Below are positions 61,252-64,000 of a stretch of DNA of 64,000 bases, one piece after another. The position numbers were made by a program, and so were the translations under genes. Numbering within the stretch: the first letter of the stretch is position 1; each line of letters starts with the position of its first letter. The stretch is from Emydura subglobosa (taxonomy: Eukaryota; Chordata; Testudines; Chelidae), in assembly GCA_007922225.1 (NCBI GenBank), contig ML679954.1, positions 22,899,003-22,963,002 on the forward strand, written 5' to 3'. The notes under the pieces were generated by a model. The model saw nothing but the letters and a program-made list of their open reading frames with translations. It was not told where the DNA came from and searched no databases.

Positions 61252-61759
61252 AATATTGTTGGGAAGACAGGAATGTTGGGCCGGATGCAGACGGGATTCA
61301 GCAACCAAGCCAGCGGTGGCCAAAGGGGCATGGCGCAAGGACAGGATCCCAGCACAGGGTATGTGATGGGAGCATAAGTGCCTTTATTCGCTACAGAACA
61401 GGACGCCACGTTCCTTAAGCATGATGTTCCGAATTACAGTTGCAGATACCACTTGTTTCCCTCTACCCCGGAGTGAGCCCCGAAGGTTGGAGGTTTCTTT
61501 GTTTATACTACTTTCCTCTCCTCCCCACCCTCCAGGCCCTGGCTCCTGCCTGGGCTCAAACCAATCCGAATGACATTCTTTGGTTCTTCCTTATTTGGTG
61601 CTTATCTTGACTGCTACTGCTGCTTCCACATCTGTTTGATCCGGTGTCACCACGGGGTTACCATGGTTACATTTCCAGGCTGGTCATGGTTGATCTCGGC
61701 TGGGAGGGAAGGGGCAACTCGAGGCATCCGGCGCCCCATCCCTCTGTCCCAACAAATAT
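61252..61759. repeat. Target-site duplication AATAT flanking the LTR
   Basis: AATAT occurs at 61252-61256 and again at 61755-61759, immediately outside the TG...CA ends of the LTR. Confidence 0.8.
61257..61754 (-). mobile_element. Solo LTR of a retroviral-type element, young-looking
   Basis: The 498-bp unit has inverted TGTTGGG/CCCAACA ends and an exact 5-bp flanking duplication. On - a TATAAA lies at 61502-61507 and an AATAAA at 61383-61388, about 115 bp apart: a normal U3-R-U5 arrangement. It is CpG-rich compared with its surroundings. No internal retroviral sequence flanks it, so recombination between two LTRs likely removed the body. A 5-bp duplication fits class III (ERVL-like) or Ty3-type elements. 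Confidence 0.85.
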
Positions 61760-62713
61760 GCAGTAGGTGTTTATTCTTGATGTAGACCACTGAAGGGTGA
61801 CATGATCATTCACTCTTAGCCGGTTGGCCCACGTGTGATTCTTTTAATATCTTTATTGTTTGAAATAAACATTGGATCCAATCTTACATCATATTCATTT
61901 CTGAATATGAATATACTTGTAGAGAGTGAGGATAAAGGCGAAGGACACCTAATATTGTTAGGTGGAGTTGCATTAGGTGAGAGGTAGATTAGACGACAGG
62001 AATAAGTATTTGGCAAATGGTCAGAAGAGATAATACTTGAGGATATGTTTCTTTCCAGTTCCTGAGTGAAATATTCTTGTCCAACACATCCATAAAACCC
62101 TTTTCACCTAAAATTGTAAACAAAGCACCAGCAACTATTATGGTTTTTACTACCATGTGGTATAACTTTGCTCTGAAGACACTTAAAACCAACAGTGGAC
62201 TCCAGCAACTTGTTTATTCAAGTTTCCAATTGTTTCTGTGCTGGTAGAGCTTTTAGAAATGGGGAGTGTGGGGGGGTGGAATTTTAAGGGGGAAAAGGTT
62301 AATGTAGACAAGGTCAAAGTGTTATTTAAAACATTCACTTGTTCCCTTTCCTAATTTGGAATAAAGATTCTAGTGAAACAGCTTTTTTGAAATGATATAG
62401 TTATATAATATCATTATGCATTATACTATATAGCTATATAGTGGATTTGACAGCATAACTATATTCTGAATACATCTCTTTAAAGTAGTTTCTTTAAAAT
62501 AGAAAAGTTTAGTCCAGTAGTATATTTAATGTTGTGACTTCTACTGGGACTTAATGTTAAAGATTTAACAAACTACTAAATGACTGCAATTATTATGAGT
62601 CATAAAACATCTGTACATGATATACCTGGGAAATATCGCAGGGGCTGTTTGAGCAACTGCTGAAGTCAATGGAACATTTCCCACTGATATCAATAGGTGT
62701 TGGATCAGATCAC
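61760..62713. other. No gene seen
   Basis: Unassigned. Small palindromes occur at 61948-61964 ('cacctaatattgttaggtg' type) and there is an AT-rich 'atatag' stretch near 62400-62445. Confidence 0.5.
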
Positions 62714-62823
62714 TGGGCTGAGATTTTCAAGGGCACCAAGTGAGATAGGCACCAAATTCCTATTACGAGTCAGTAAGAATTGGACACCTAATGATCTTAT
62801 GCCCCTTTGAAAATCCTAGCCTT
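62714..62823. mobile_element. Foldback (MITE-like) element
   Basis: 'gggctgagattttcaaggg' and 'cccctttgaaaatcctagcc' are inverted ends. 'aggcaccaaattcc' and 'aattggacaccta' pair inside. Confidence 0.75.
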
Positions 62824-62830
62824 AGTTCAG

Positions 62831-62850
62831 CCCCCCCTCCCCCTCCCCCC
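62831..62850. repeat. C-rich tract, G-quadruplex-prone on minus
   Basis: C runs of 7, 5 and 6 are separated by single T bases, followed by A and T runs. The minus strand could form a G-quadruplex if the 7-base run supplies two G-tracts. Confidence 0.6.
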
Positions 62851-63476
62851 AAAAACATTTTTTTTTTAAAGTTGACCCAGTGAGTTGCTTTCATTATCGG
62901 CTGAGATTTATAAAAAGAGAAAATATCTGATTGCTAACCAAAGCACTGGACTAGCTATTGAAAAATACTACTCTAAACCACTTACTCATCATCTTACCTT
63001 TCCTCCTCAGTATATTGGTCCCAATTTTCATGTTCATACTCTAGGGTATTATAATCTGGAAAAGGACTGAGTAAGAACTGTGTGATGTGGCCCTTACAAT
63101 GAGAAAAGATCGAGTTTGTTTCCTGCATAAATAAGGCATGCAAATCACAAACATATCAGTCTGAGAAAGCCAAGTTTAATCTTTAACAGATAACTGTGTT
63201 GTAGAAAGGAGTGATTGTCAAGAGTAGTGACTGATAGAAGGAAATGATTGGCAGAGGAGGGGTTATAGTATTGACCCCTGAAAAGTGCATTTTTTTCCCT
63301 TAGGGGTGTGTATGCTTTAAGATTTCTCTACACAGGGAATAAATCATTGAAAGTTTCCTGAAATATATTGCAAATTCTTTTTTTTGCAGGGAATTTAGTG
63401 TTTGACCATCCCCAGTGCGTCGCAATTAAAAGCTTCCCCTTGACACTAATGTACATATAGTTTAAAACTCTGTAGG

Positions 63477-63549
63477 CAAGATCCCCAGCTGGTGTAAACT
63501 GGGACTTCACTGTTGCTATGCTGATTTACACTAGCTGAGAATCTGGCCC
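63477..63549. mobile_element. Short foldback element
   Basis: 'caagatccccagctggtgtaaac' in parts faces 'gatttacactagctgagaatctgg', with a 'cactgttgctatg' centre. Confidence 0.7.
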
Positions 63550-63699
63550 TCTGGCTTGTGCAAAAGCAGACAGATCGTAATAAACATGTCAAAAAGTCAT
63601 TGTGTGTTCTTCTGGGATACCAAAGAAGCAGATTAGTCTCAGAATTGTTATTAAAGTAGTAGTTGCGCAAATGCTTAAGCAATAATAACTGATTCTTTA

Positions 63700-63795
63700 T
63701 ATTTCAATAGCACTCAGAATAGGCTTAATGCTGTGCAGATGAACAGGGAGAAAGAATCCTTCCCTTGAAATGCTTATGTTCTGGAAGGAAGAATA
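63700..63795 (-). mobile_element. Possible L2-type 3' tail fragment
   Basis: 'atagcactcagaatagg', 'taatgctgtgcagatgaac' and 'tcccttgaaatgctta' resemble the reversed L2 tail ('...gctgtacaaa...ctgccccaaagagctta'). It is strongly diverged. Confidence 0.35.
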
Positions 63796-64000
63796 TGGAG
63801 GAAGTATGGGTGAATTATATGAATGGTTATGTTATACAATTCCCATTTATATCACAAAAAGATAGCGTGGGGGGATGACAAAAAGCATGTGAACCCAAAC
63901 AAGTTAGATCAATAAAACTGTGTCAGCTAGGTCAGAGAGGCATTCTAGGTAAAGGGCAGCACTCTATCATGAGTGGGATCAGCATTTGTCTCCTGAGGAC

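Noticed and set aside
58385..61754. The two minus-strand LTRs as the ends of one provirus
   Set aside because: They differ in length and sequence, each has its own candidate target duplication, and the 1.6 kb between them has no retroviral coding sequence.
1..64000. CRISPR arrays, operons, tRNA, rRNA or snRNA genes
   Set aside because: No regularly spaced repeats, no tRNA cloverleaf apart from SINE-derived pieces, and no U6, 7SK or 5S signatures were seen; the sequence is plainly vertebrate.

Overview
The window looks like nuclear DNA of a non-avian reptile, most likely a turtle. The reasons are the mix and style of repeats. There are several CR1 LINE copies with the usual 3' tail ending in a 'gattctatga' motif, an L2-like LINE, MIR SINEs, a Penelope-like retroelement with a GIY-YIG-type C-terminus, LTRs, and many short foldback elements built around a 'gaagtcaatggg' core. 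The DNA is AT-rich and CpG-poor outside a few young or GC-rich inserts. The species call is inference from remembered repeat styles; no database search was run.

I find no protein-coding gene, exon set, tRNA, rRNA, snRNA or CRISPR array that I can support. The window reads as intergenic DNA or the inside of a very large intron. The only recognisable coding sequence is decayed retrotransposon ORFs (endonuclease and reverse transcriptase), all frameshifted or truncated.

Layout. 1-10.8 kb: mostly unassigned AT-rich DNA with a duplicated GC-rich patch (1.39-1.92 kb), a foldback remnant, microsatellites and a purine/pyrimidine-asymmetric block near 8 kb. 10.85-13.07 kb: a long 5'-truncated CR1 on +. 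13-20 kb: a GC-rich insert at 14.6 kb, foldbacks and CR1 tails. 20.3-20.7 kb and 31.75-32.35 kb: repeat-free stretches that could be conserved non-coding elements. 27-29.6 kb: a cluster of foldback elements including a long near-perfect hairpin. 34.3-38.7 kb: the most complex block. A CR1 on - seems to be split by about 2 kb holding a Jockey-superfamily-like LINE on +, followed by a Penelope-like fragment rearranged by repeated inversions. 44.1-46.7 kb: an L2-like LINE on - carrying a terminal-inverted-repeat MITE. 49.6-51.0 kb and 54.65-54.96 kb: two more CR1 copies on -. 58.4-59.6 kb and 61.26-61.75 kb: two apparently solo LTRs on -, the second with an exact 5-bp target duplication.

There is no operon-like or system-like gene cooperation here. 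The interest lies in transposon nesting, the rearranged Penelope copy, an unusual LINE lineage, hairpin-forming elements and possible non-coding regulatory sequence.
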